Shown in pieces: positions 7,785-15,487 of a DNA stretch of 64,000 nucleotides. Numbering within the stretch: position 1 is the stretch's first letter; every line of letters starts with the position of its first letter. Under the pieces are notes generated by a model. It was given only the letters and a program-made list of their open reading frames with translations, was not told where the DNA came from and searched no databases. The position numbers and the translations under genes are program-made. The DNA is from Allomuricauda sp. NBRC 101325 (lineage in GTDB: Bacteria; Bacteroidota; Bacteroidia; Flavobacteriales; Flavobacteriaceae). The DNA is taken from NCBI RefSeq assembly GCF_030268205.1, contig NZ_BSQF01000001.1:1408649-1472648 (forward strand), read 5' to 3'.

Positions 7785-8579
7785 TTATCCTTTTTTGATG
7801 TGGCTAATTTTTTCATAGGAAGAAACAATTCCCTTGATCAAAGAAGAACTCAATCCTTGGTGTTCCATTTCGTTCAAGCCTTCAATCGTACACCCTTTAG
7901 GAGTGGTTACCCTATCAATTTCCTCTTCTGGGTGACTTCCAGATTCAATTAACAGGCTGGCGGCACCGTTACAGGTATGCATGGCCAATTCCTGCGCCTC
8001 TTTGGCGTCAAATCCCAATTGAATGGCACCTTGGGTGGTTGCCCGGATCAATCGCATCCAAAATGCGATACCACTGGCACAGATAACCGTTGCAGCCTGC
8101 ATTTGTTCTTCTGGGATTTCCATGGTGTGCCCCATGCGATTGAAGATCGCTTTTGCCAAATCGATACGTTTTTTGCCCAATTCGTTGGAGCAAATACAGG
8201 TCATGGATTTAGCTACCGAAATGGCTGTGTTCGGCATGCTTCGGATGATGAATTTATCCGAACCGATAATTGCTTCGATTCTTGAAATACCAAACCCAGT
8301 GATGGTACTAATGATCACGTGTTTTTCGGTCAACAGGTCTTTGGTCTGTTCCAAAATGGAAACAAATTGACCTGGTTGTACGGCGAAAATCAAGATATCC
8401 GAGTTTTTTACGGCTTCCTGGTTATCGGAAGTAACGGTTACATTTCCGTATTTTTCAAATTCCTGAATGGACTTTGTGTTTCTTTTGGTAAGGTACATGG
8501 TGGTGGCCCCATTGCTATGCAAAATGCCCTTTGCAATGGCCAATCCCAAGTTTCCTGCTCCTATGATGGCTACTTTCAT
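7785..8579 (-). CDS. proC: Pyrroline-5-carboxylate reductase
   Basis: Reduces pyrroline-5-carboxylate to proline with NAD(P)H. The Rossmann motif is at the N-terminus (VAIIGAGNLG) and the C-terminal ProC signature is in the VTTPKGCTIEGLNEMEHQGL region. I choose ATG 8579, which gives MKVAIIGAGN; the upstream in-frame ATG at 8597 lies in the end of a dispersed repeat (TCATTCC) and adds six unlikely residues. About 264 residues is normal. Proline and arginine synthesis share glutamate semialdehyde chemistry, and proC within the arginine operon is a pattern I associate with flavobacteria. Confidence 0.93.
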   Translation of the reverse strand: MKVAIIGAGNLGLAIAKGILHSNGATTMYLTKRNTKSIQEFEKYGNVTVTSDNQEAVKNSDILIFAVQPGQFVSILEQTKDLLTEKHVIISTITGFGISRIEAIIGSDKFIIRSMPNTAISVAKSMTCICSNELGKKRIDLAKAIFNRMGHTMEIPEEQMQAATVICASGIAFWMRLIRATTQGAIQLGFDAKEAQELAMHTCNGAASLLIESGSHPEEEIDRVTTPKGCTIEGLNEMEHQGLSSSLIKGIVSSYEKISHIKKG

Positions 8580-8595
8580 ATTTAACTTTTTTGTC

Positions 8596-8673
8596 ATTCC
8601 TGTACTTCGATAATGCTCAGCATAAACTTCGGCAGGAATCTATTTAATATACCCTTCGGCTCCGCTCAGGGTA
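8596..8673. repeat. Palindromic repeats in the proC-argC spacer
   Basis: Two inverted repeats fill this gap. ATTCCTG (8596-8602) pairs with CAGGAAT (8633-8639) around a degenerate ACTTCGATAATGCTCAG core. TACCCTTCGGCTCCGCTCAG begins a second palindrome at 8650-8673 whose arms are TACCCT/AGGGTA. Both belong to the family carrying the core CTTCGACTCCGCTCAG. Confidence 0.75.
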
Positions 8674-8680
8674 CGTTTAT

Positions 8681-9655
8681 TTAAAATACTCCTGCTTTTA
8701 ACAATAGACCTTCAGTTTCAGGGAAACCGAACATCAAGTTCATGTTCTGAACAGCTTGTCCAGAGGCTCCTTTTAATAAATTGTCGATGGCCGAAGTCAC
8801 CAACAAAAGATCTTCATGCTTGTGCAAATGAATGTGACATTGATTGGTGTTTACCACTTGCTTTAAATGCAGTTCTTCATCCGAAAGATGGGTAAAAACG
8901 GCATCTTTATAAAAGTCTTGGTAAAGTGCTTTGGCCTCTTCCAATGATCCCTCGTATTTGGTGTAAGCAGTAGCCAAAATACCCCGTGTGAAATTCCCGC
9001 GATTCGGCATAAAAAATAGTTTGCCCACTGAATTTCCGAAAGAACCCAAGCTTTCTCCAATTTCTCCCAAATGTTGATGGGTAAATGGTTTGTACCAAGA
9101 CACGTTATTGTTTCTCCAACTAAAATGCGAAGTGGCAGACAATCCAACACCAGCTCCTGTACTGCCCGTAACAGCATTTATGTGCACTTCGTTGTTCAGC
9201 AATCCTGCTTTGGACAATGGCAATAAGGCCAGTTGTATGGCGGTGGCAAAACATCCAGGGTTGGCAATGGCATCGGCAGCTTTTATGGCAGATTTGTTCA
9301 ATTCGGGAAGTCCATAAATAAAACGTTTGCCATTAAAAATCGAGTCTGCCTGCAACCTAAAGTCGTTGCTGAGGTCGATGATCTTTGTGGACGCTGAAAA
9401 CTGGTTCTCATTCAAAAATGAAGTAGAATTGCCATGTCCCAAACAAAGAAAAACTACATCCACTTTTGAGTTGATTTTCCCTGAAAATTTCAAATCGGTT
9501 TGTCCTAAAAGGTCTTGATGTGCCGATGAAATAGGTTTGCCAGCCCTAGTGGTACTGTAAACAAAGTCGATTTCGGTTTGTGGATGATTGAGCAAAATTC
9601 TGATCAATTCACCGCCCGTGTATCCAGAACCTCCTATGATTCCTGCTTTTATCAT
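8681..9655 (-). CDS. argC: N-acyl-gamma-glutamyl-phosphate reductase
   Basis: A 324-residue NADPH-dependent reductase converting N-acylglutamyl phosphate to the semialdehyde. The N-terminal dinucleotide motif GIIGGSGYTGGELIR is at residues 5-19, and the active-site Cys is in NPGCFATA near 136. A HLGE/HFSW-type region with the conserved histidines follows. The length is typical of the shorter argC type. It is separated from argG (upstream) and proC (downstream) by spacers of about 85-100 bp filled with palindromic repeats rather than by operon-style overlaps. Confidence 0.95.
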   Translation of the reverse strand: MIKAGIIGGSGYTGGELIRILLNHPQTEIDFVYSTTRAGKPISSAHQDLLGQTDLKFSGKINSKVDVVFLCLGHGNSTSFLNENQFSASTKIIDLSNDFRLQADSIFNGKRFIYGLPELNKSAIKAADAIANPGCFATAIQLALLPLSKAGLLNNEVHINAVTGSTGAGVGLSATSHFSWRNNNVSWYKPFTHQHLGEIGESLGSFGNSVGKLFFMPNRGNFTRGILATAYTKYEGSLEEAKALYQDFYKDAVFTHLSDEELHLKQVVNTNQCHIHLHKHEDLLLVTSAIDNLLKGASGQAVQNMNLMFGFPETEGLLLKAGVF

Positions 9656-9670
9656 AATTTTCTTTTTGTC

Positions 9671-9731
9671 ATTCCCGCGTAAGCGGGAATCTTATTCAAA
9701 AAGGTCTTACCCTTCGACTCCGCTCAGGGTA
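9671..9731. repeat. Two palindromic repeats in the argC-argG spacer
   Basis: ATTCCCGCGTAAGCGGGAAT (9671-9690) is a perfect 8-bp stem with a short loop. It is followed by a second palindrome at 9708-9731 with arms TACCCT/AGGGTA and core TCGACTCCGCTC. The same two building blocks occur in the neighbouring spacers. In RNA they would form hairpins between argG and argC, which could affect processing or message stability. Confidence 0.8.
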
Positions 9732-9743
9732 CGACTCCTAAAT

Positions 9744-10925
9744 TTAATTGTTTACGTGGTTCGCAATTTTGCCCGGATTTGACAATATTTTAATGAATCC
9801 TTTGGCATCGTCAGCGGTCCAACCTTTGTTCATTTCTCCATAACTTCCAAAGGAAGCGTTCATCAAATCGTGCTCGGAAGCAATTCCATTCAATTCAAAA
9901 CGATAAGGATGCAAAGTGATGAATACGTCGCCTGAAACATTTTTCTGAGTATCAGTCAAAAAGGCCTCGATGTTTCGCATTACTTCATCCAAATAGTTGC
10001 CTTCGTGCAACAACATACCATAAAAATTGCCCAATTGCTCTTTTTGGTATTGTTGCCATTTGCTCAAGGTGTGTTTCTCCAATAAATGGTGCGCTTTTAT
10101 AATTATCAAAGGGGCAGCAGCTTCAAAACCAACCCTTCCCTTAATTCCGATAATAGTGTCACCCACGTGGATATCCCTTCCAATTGCATATTTGGAGGCA
10201 ATGGCTGAAAGTTTTTCAATATTGGCAACAGGGGTGCCTTCTTCTCCGTCCACGGCTACTAATTCACCTTTTTTAAAGGTCAATTTCAATTCTTTGGGCA
10301 ATTCTTTCTCTAATTGACTCGGAAAGGCACTTTCTGGAAGCGATAAATGCGAGGTCAAAGTCTCGGAACCACCAACGGAAGTTCCCCAAAGACCACGGTT
10401 GATAGAATATTTTGCCTTTTCCCAAGAGTATTCGATACCGTTTTGCTGTAGGTAATTGATTTCTTCTTCCCTTGCCAATTTTTTATCTCGAATAGGGGTG
10501 ATGATCTCAATTTCTGGTGCCAAAATTTGAAAGATCATATCGAAACGCACTTGGTCATTCCCTGCTCCTGTACTTCCATGTGCAATGTAACCTGCTCCCA
10601 ATTTTTTGGCATGGTTTACGATTTCGATGGCCTGTATGATTCGTTCTGCACTTACGGAAAGAGGATAGGTGTTGTTTTTCAGTACGTTTCCGAAAATGAG
10701 GTATTTTACCACTTTATCATAAAAGGTGGTCACTGCATCAATGGAAGTATAGGAACTGGCACCCAAAGCAAGGGCCTTGGTTTCTATTTCTTTGATTTCT
10801 TCCTTGCTAAATCCACCGGTGTTCACACTTACAGCATGTACTTCAAAGCCTTCTTCTTGCGATAGGTGCTTTGCACAATAGGAGGTATCCAATCCGCCAC
10901 TGTAGGCTAAAACTAATTTTTTCAT
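9744..10925 (-). CDS. argG: Argininosuccinate synthase
   Basis: Joins citrulline and aspartate with ATP. The N-terminal PP-loop AYSGGLDTSY (residues 7-16) is the family signature, and a GSTGAGNDQVRFD block near 118 is also present. At 393 residues it is normal. In the acylated pathway citrulline is supplied by ArgF' and the ArgE-type deacylase encoded in the same operon. It follows the GNAT gene after a 78-bp spacer that holds a palindromic repeat at 10964-10981. Confidence 0.97.
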   Translation of the reverse strand: MKKLVLAYSGGLDTSYCAKHLSQEEGFEVHAVSVNTGGFSKEEIKEIETKALALGASSYTSIDAVTTFYDKVVKYLIFGNVLKNNTYPLSVSAERIIQAIEIVNHAKKLGAGYIAHGSTGAGNDQVRFDMIFQILAPEIEIITPIRDKKLAREEEINYLQQNGIEYSWEKAKYSINRGLWGTSVGGSETLTSHLSLPESAFPSQLEKELPKELKLTFKKGELVAVDGEEGTPVANIEKLSAIASKYAIGRDIHVGDTIIGIKGRVGFEAAAPLIIIKAHHLLEKHTLSKWQQYQKEQLGNFYGMLLHEGNYLDEVMRNIEAFLTDTQKNVSGDVFITLHPYRFELNGIASEHDLMNASFGSYGEMNKGWTADDAKGFIKILSNPGKIANHVNN

Positions 10926-10963
10926 TTTGTAATGCTTTATATTTTGTTGTCACATCGACTGCT

Positions 10964-10981
10964 CCTTCGACTGCGCTCAGG
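10964..10981. repeat. Palindromic repeat in the argG-GNAT spacer
   Basis: CCTTCGACTGCGCTCAGG has short CCT/AGG arms and the core shared with the repeats in the other two operon spacers and in argD. It is flanked by GTCA-type sequences (GTCACATCG on the left, ATGACAGC on the right). Confidence 0.7.
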
Positions 10982-11003
10982 ATGACAGCTCGAACCGACC
11001 GTA

Positions 11004-11618
11004 TTATTTATCTTTCTTTTTAAGGAACAGGTGTTCTTTGATACTTTTTAAGCGTTGAAAAGCCTTTTTATTCAATTTTTCAGGTTCTTGCTTTTTTGAT
11101 TTTGGATCGTACAGCATTCCTGTGCACAGGCACATTTTTTTCTCGGTACGGGTCAGGATATCAAAATTCTTACAGGTCTGACATCCTTTCCAAAATTCTG
11201 GGTCATCCGTAAGTTCCGAAAATGTAACGGGTTTGTAACCAAGCTCGTAGTTCATTTTCATTACGGCCAAACCTGTAGTGATACCAAAAATTTTGGCATC
11301 GGGGAATTTTTTTCTGGACAGGTCGAAAACAGCTTTTTTAATCTGTTTGGCCAAGCCTTGATTTCTATAATCTGGGTGTACAATCAATCCTGAGTTGGCC
11401 ACAAAGTCTTTGTTGCCCCAAACTTCGATATAGCAAAAGCCGGCAAATTTATCACCATCCAAAGCGATAATGGCATTTCCGTTTTGAAGTCTTTTAATAA
11501 TGTACTCTGGAGTACGGCGCGCGATACCTGTACCGCGTACCTTGGCCGATTCAGTGATGGTATCACTAATGATCTCTGCGTATTTAAAATGTGATTCGTT
11601 AGCAACTACAATATCCAT
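11004..11618 (-). CDS. GNAT acyltransferase, candidate N-acylglutamate synthase
   Basis: A 204-residue GNAT protein and the first full-length gene of the arginine operon. The acyl-CoA-binding region is HPDYRNQGLAKQIKKAVF near residues 81-98. The C-terminal part carries a Cys-rich segment (CQTCKNF, then CLCTG) that is unusual for a simple GNAT and could bind a metal. No classical ArgA or ArgJ is in the operon, and the pathway needs an enzyme to acylate glutamate. The position directly after an arginine leader peptide supports this gene as that first, feedback-relevant step. A GNAT protein of the Bacteroides arginine pathway has been reported as an N-succinylglutamate synthase; matching this protein to it is inference. 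Confidence 0.85.
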   Translation of the reverse strand: MDIVVANESHFKYAEIISDTITESAKVRGTGIARRTPEYIIKRLQNGNAIIALDGDKFAGFCYIEVWGNKDFVANSGLIVHPDYRNQGLAKQIKKAVFDLSRKKFPDAKIFGITTGLAVMKMNYELGYKPVTFSELTDDPEFWKGCQTCKNFDILTRTEKKMCLCTGMLYDPKSKKQEPEKLNKKAFQRLKSIKEHLFLKKKDK

Positions 11619-11710
11619 TGCAAGCGTTTATTCTGAAAATAATAATAATAAATAATTGGAAGTTCAATGCGGAAATGGACTCACCTATTTCCATAAGAAT
11701 ATATGCACCC
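11619..11710 (-). promoter_or_regulatory. Leader RNA region between the arginine leader peptide and the operon
   Basis: This untranslated part can fold in more than one way. GGAAAT pairs with ATTTCC ten bases downstream (about 11668-11692). The same GGAAATA can instead pair with TATTTCC inside the leader peptide region (about 11766-11772). The competing pairings are what an attenuator needs. The last 35 bases are AT-rich and lead into the GNAT start. Confidence 0.4.
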
Positions 11711-11794
11711 TTACGGGCGACGACGGCGGGGTGTGAATGGACTGATGGGCGTAAGTACGCTCACAGGAAATAATATGTTGTTTTGTCCTTTCAT
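11711..11794 (-). CDS. Arginine leader peptide (attenuator ORF)
   Basis: A 27-residue ORF starts at ATG 11794 and stops at TAA 11711, 92 bp upstream of the first arginine-operon gene and in the same direction. It ends Thr-Pro-Arg-Arg-Arg-Arg-Pro-stop: four arginine codons in a row (CGC CGT CGT CGC) just before the stop, the classic layout of an amino-acid attenuation leader. CACCC before the Arg codons can pair with GGGTG after the stop, and TGTGA earlier in the leader can pair with TCACA, with the two pairings overlapping. No clear U-run terminator follows, so the mechanism could be translational or otherwise non-canonical. Confidence 0.8.
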   Translation of the reverse strand: MKGQNNILFPVSVLTPISPFTPRRRRP

Positions 11795-11809
11795 TGAGGG
11801 TTAAAAGTA

Positions 11810-11817
11810 CAAATTAA
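11810..11817 (-). promoter_or_regulatory. Possible -7 promoter element of the arginine operon
   Basis: TTAATTTG on the minus strand resembles the Bacteroidota -7 element TAnnTTTG, with one mismatch. It would place the transcript start about 10 bases before the leader peptide ATG. The stretch AATTTGTACTTT also occurs upstream of the TPR gene at 44505. No convincing -33 element is visible, and the region overlaps the end of the upstream gene. Confidence 0.35.
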
Positions 11818-11841
11818 TTCGAATAGTGATAGGAGTGTAGG

Positions 11842-13194
11842 TTAATTTTTAAAGAAATATAACTTTTTTGAACCTTTACCTATCATTTCATAAAGAAATA
11901 CTCCGAACACCAAAATGTATTCAATGGCCAATAACCATAAGTTTTCCTTGTTGTCTGGATTGGTGTAGGCGAAATAACTTAGGATAACCGTTGCAGACCA
12001 AACGAATGGAAAATTCAATTCGGTAAAAATGGACATGCCCAATATGAAAACTATGTACCATGGGTGTACCGTGGTGGACAAAAAGTAATACGATGCCAAT
12101 AACAATGTCATTGACGTAAGTACAGATTGAATGCTTTGGTTTTTTCTAAGCAGAGTTATGAGCAATGCCAGTCCCAACACAATTTTGGTTATCAGGTTTC
12201 CATAGGTATCGATGAGCTCCCAAGGTTTGGCTTCGTAATAGGTAACCGCAATTTTCTTTACCACATTATATATGCTGGCATTGAACTCAAAGTTGTGAAA
12301 CCAAAGGGCCAGTGTATCGGAATAATTAGCAATAAATACAGTTGAATAAAAAGGGAAGAGCAAAAGAAAACAACCTACGCCAACCAAGGCATAGAACACT
12401 ACACTTTTTTTGACGCCCAAATATTTGAGGAAAATGGGCAAAAACAGAAGCGGCATCAATTTTACCATGATGGAAAGGGCATAAATTGGTGTGGCCCACA
12501 ACCATTTGTTTTTTGAAATCAAATAAATTGCCCAAACAAAAAAGAACAGCATTACGCCTTCAAAATGGAGGTTTCCCGTAAGTTCGATAATTACCAAGGG
12601 GTTGATGAAATACCAAAATGCCATGTGGTTGGCCTGATTGATATTTTGCAACAACTTTCGACCAAAATAAAGTACTCCCAAATCCGCCAAGATGATTGTA
12701 AGTCGCAATACGATCAGGGAACCCAATACGCTTCCGCCACCTAAAAAAGCAGATAGCGCAAAAAAGAGCTGGTTAACGGGTGGATAATTGCTGAAATGCC
12801 TAGCATTGAGGTCTGTCATCCCCTCGCGAAGCTCCTTCATGTTGGCAAAAACTATATTGCCCTGCTCGATGATTTGGTCTGGCGTATAGAGATAGGGGTT
12901 GATGCCATTTTTAATGAGCTCACCATCCCAAATGAATCGGTAAAAGTCCTGCGAAAGGTTAGGTACGGCAAACAAAAACACCAATCGGAAAAGGATACCA
13001 ACGACCAATAGGAACTTAAAATTCCACTTTTCAAACTGCATTAATTTATAATACAGGTAAAAAAGTGCTGCAAAGAGCATAAAAAACTTTACATAATCGG
13101 TGCGAACCAAGTTATAGGCAAAGCTCCAGTAGAACAATATACAAGCGACTGCAAAAAGAATCGGGTATCTATGCAGTCGCCAATACGATTGCAT
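11842..13194 (-). CDS. Polytopic membrane glycosyltransferase (GT-C / mannosyltransferase-like)
   Basis: A 450-residue integral membrane protein with about ten or more hydrophobic segments. The first large loop carries acidic/aromatic motifs (SQDFYRFIWDGELI near residues 81-95) in the position of the catalytic Asp loop of GT-C enzymes, which use lipid-linked sugar donors. Acceptor and sugar are unknown. It follows a cellulose-synthase-like GT2 after a 5-bp gap, and a DPM1-like GT2 precedes that. A plausible set is DPM1-like donor synthesis, the GT2, then this transferase. Confidence 0.8.
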   Translation of the reverse strand: MQSYWRLHRYPILFAVACILFYWSFAYNLVRTDYVKFFMLFAALFYLYYKLMQFEKWNFKFLLVVGILFRLVFLFAVPNLSQDFYRFIWDGELIKNGINPYLYTPDQIIEQGNIVFANMKELREGMTDLNARHFSNYPPVNQLFFALSAFLGGGSVLGSLIVLRLTIILADLGVLYFGRKLLQNINQANHMAFWYFINPLVIIELTGNLHFEGVMLFFFVWAIYLISKNKWLWATPIYALSIMVKLMPLLFLPIFLKYLGVKKSVVFYALVGVGCFLLLFPFYSTVFIANYSDTLALWFHNFEFNASIYNVVKKIAVTYYEAKPWELIDTYGNLITKIVLGLALLITLLRKNQSIQSVLTSMTLLLASYYFLSTTVHPWYIVFILGMSIFTELNFPFVWSATVILSYFAYTNPDNKENLWLLAIEYILVFGVFLYEMIGKGSKKLYFFKN

Positions 13195-13199
13195 GGTGG

Positions 13200-14684
13200 T
13201 TAGGCCTTAGAGGTAAGGGAATTGAAAAACACAAATCCAAAACCTAGGAACAACATTAAATGGAAAGGAAACAATCCGTAGTCGTTCAAAGGCACTGCAC
13301 TGTACATTCCGAAAAGGAAATACAACATCAAGGCAAACTCCAAGATCATGTTCGGGGACAATTTTTTGGTCAGGTATTTATTGCCTTTCCAACTGTCGGT
13401 TAGATTATTGATGTTGAACTTTGGCGTACGTACAAATTCACTTCTTTTACCCAAATGTCCTTCCAAAACCGCAACGGTATTGTGCAATGAAAAGCCCAAC
13501 GCCACAGAGAAGAATGTAAAAAAGAGTTTTATGTAATCCACGAAATTATCGAAACTGCTTCCTTGTATGCTTTTATACGTGAACCAGTAACAAACAAACA
13601 AGATAATGGTGCTGATGATGAAGAAGCTGGTCACCTCAAAAATCCATCCTAAATGTCCATAGGTGTTTTTGATGTACAACATGGGGATACTTAACAAGGC
13701 CACGATGAAAACGCAAAGGAACATGGAACTGTTCAACAAGTGCATAACGCCGTGAAATTTGGTCTTGAATGAAATATTCTTTGATTTGACGACACTCGAA
13801 ACTGTTTTTCTAAAGTTTTCAGCTCCCCCTTTGTTCCAACGGAATTGTTGGGAACGGGCCGCACTGATCACTACCGGAAGCTCGGCAGGAGTTTCCACAT
13901 CTTCCAAGTATTTGAATTTCCAGTTTTTCAATTGGGCACGATAGCTCAAATCCAAATCTTCGGTCAAGGTGTCGCCTTCCCAGTTACCGGCATCCAGAAT
14001 GCATTCTTTTCTCCAGATACCTGCGGTTCCGTTAAAGTTGATAAAGTGGCCTTTGGAATTTCTTCCTACTTGTTCCAAAGTAAAGTGGGCATCCAATGCA
14101 AAAGCTTGAATTCTTGTCAAGGTAGAGTAATCGCGGTTGATGTGTCCCCAACGGGTTTGTACCACACCAATTTCTTCATCTTTAAAGTAAGGCACGGTTT
14201 TCTTTAACCAATCCCCTTCAGGAAGGAAGTCAGCATCGAAAATGGCGATAAATTCACCTTTGGCGATTTCAAGTCCTTCTTTTAAAGCACCTGCTTTGTA
14301 TCCTTTTCTATTTTCCCTGCGGATGTGTTGAATATCCAACCCGGTTTTTTGAAGCTCCTCGATACGCTTTGAAGTTTCAAAAACCGAATCATCGGTAGAG
14401 TCGTCCAATACTTGGATTTCCAATTTGCTTTTTGGGTATTCTATCTTGGCGATGTTGTCCAACAAACGCTCAACCACATATTCTTCGTTGTAGATAGGAA
14501 GTTGAATAGTGACAAATGGAATCTCTTTAGGATCCAAAAGGTTGAACTTGGGTGCTTCCTCATTTCTTTTTTTGTAGCCTAGGTAATTGATCAAAAGATT
14601 CAATTGCGAAAGGCTGTACATAAAAATCAAAATTAAGGCTGTACTGTAAACTCCGATGATGATGTAAGCGATTGTTAGTCCCAT
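13200..14684 (-). CDS. Membrane glycosyltransferase family 2 (cellulose-synthase-like)
   Basis: A 494-residue processive-type GT2. There is one N-terminal membrane segment (about residues 5-27), a cytoplasmic GT-A domain, and about four or five C-terminal segments. Motifs are DDSTDD near 118, DADFLP near 150, TEDLDLSYR near 241 and QQFRW near 278, the full D,D,D,Q(x)xRW set, so it should be active. The sugar and product are unknown; related enzymes make glucans, mannans or glucosyl lipids. It shares its operon with the GT2 at 14685 (no gap) and the GT-C-like protein at 11842. Confidence 0.92.
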   Translation of the reverse strand: MGLTIAYIIIGVYSTALILIFMYSLSQLNLLINYLGYKKRNEEAPKFNLLDPKEIPFVTIQLPIYNEEYVVERLLDNIAKIEYPKSKLEIQVLDDSTDDSVFETSKRIEELQKTGLDIQHIRRENRKGYKAGALKEGLEIAKGEFIAIFDADFLPEGDWLKKTVPYFKDEEIGVVQTRWGHINRDYSTLTRIQAFALDAHFTLEQVGRNSKGHFINFNGTAGIWRKECILDAGNWEGDTLTEDLDLSYRAQLKNWKFKYLEDVETPAELPVVISAARSQQFRWNKGGAENFRKTVSSVVKSKNISFKTKFHGVMHLLNSSMFLCVFIVALLSIPMLYIKNTYGHLGWIFEVTSFFIISTIILFVCYWFTYKSIQGSSFDNFVDYIKLFFTFFSVALGFSLHNTVAVLEGHLGKRSEFVRTPKFNINNLTDSWKGNKYLTKKLSPNMILEFALMLYFLFGMYSAVPLNDYGLFPFHLMLFLGFGFVFFNSLTSKA

Positions 14685-15374
14685 TTATTTTAAACTGTAT
14701 TTAAAGATCCAACCTAAGATTTTTATGCCAGCAAAGATAGTACCTTTTACCGTACCTGATACTTTTGAAGTCCCAATTCTTTTTTTGTAACGCACTGGTA
14801 CTTCGATATATGGCATTTTTTTTCTTAAAATTTTTAACTGCATTTCCACAGTCCACCCATAAGTTGTGTCCTGCATTTTCAATTCTTTGAGATTATCATA
14901 TTTAATGGCCCTAAAAGGTCCTAAATCCGTAAATTTTGATCTAAAAAACAGACGCATTAAAAATGTGGCCAATTGGTTCCCAAAAACCTGTTGTGGAGTC
15001 ATCGAACCTGGTTCGCGAAGTGATTTTTTTCGCGCTCCGACCACAAAATCCACCCGATTTTCCAAAATAGGAGCAACAATCTTGTCTAATTCCTCCGGAT
15101 AATCAGAATAATCTCCATCAATAAATACGATTATATCGGGTACTTTGGATTGTTCGGAAATGTATTTCAATCCTTTTAGGCAGGCAAAGCCATATCCTTT
15201 ATTGGTTTCAGATAAAACGGTTGCCCCAGCATTACTGGCAATGGAAGCTGTTTCATCCGTAGATCCATTGTCCACGACAATGATTTCAGAAACGTGTTTG
15301 GGTAGTTCATCAACCACTTTACCGATAGAATCCGCTTCGTTGAATGCAGGGATAATGACTTTAATATCAGCCAC
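14685..15374 (-). CDS. Glycosyltransferase family 2, dolichol-phosphate sugar synthase-like
   Basis: A 229-residue soluble GT-A protein with VIIPAFNEADSIG at the N-terminus, DNGSTDET near residue 36 and the DGDYSDYPEE metal motif near 90. This pattern fits DPM1/GtrB-type enzymes that load glucose or mannose onto polyprenyl phosphate. The C-terminus lacks clear membrane segments. The start is a GTG at 15374, giving MADIKVIIPA. The following GT2 begins right after its stop, so the three glycosyltransferase genes are one operon. Confidence 0.9.
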   Translation of the reverse strand: MADIKVIIPAFNEADSIGKVVDELPKHVSEIIVVDNGSTDETASIASNAGATVLSETNKGYGFACLKGLKYISEQSKVPDIIVFIDGDYSDYPEELDKIVAPILENRVDFVVGARKKSLREPGSMTPQQVFGNQLATFLMRLFFRSKFTDLGPFRAIKYDNLKELKMQDTTYGWTVEMQLKILRKKMPYIEVPVRYKKRIGTSKVSGTVKGTIFAGIKILGWIFKYSLK

Positions 15375-15487
15375 TAGGCAAATTGGTTTTAGTTAGTGTT
15401 AGCAGTTGCCAAAACTAAACTTTTAAATGGAACTTGGACTATTTTACCGATAAAATAAAGGGGGTTGAATTCACTTTTGCGGGATGC

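Noticed and set aside
8580..8597. Longer proC start (MTKKLN before MKVAIIGAG)
   Set aside because: The ATG at 8597 lies in the TCATTCC end of a dispersed repeat; 8579 gives the standard N-terminus.
11700..11760. Rho-independent terminator in the arginine leader
   Set aside because: Hairpins are present but none is followed by a clear T-run on the minus strand, so I do not call a terminator.
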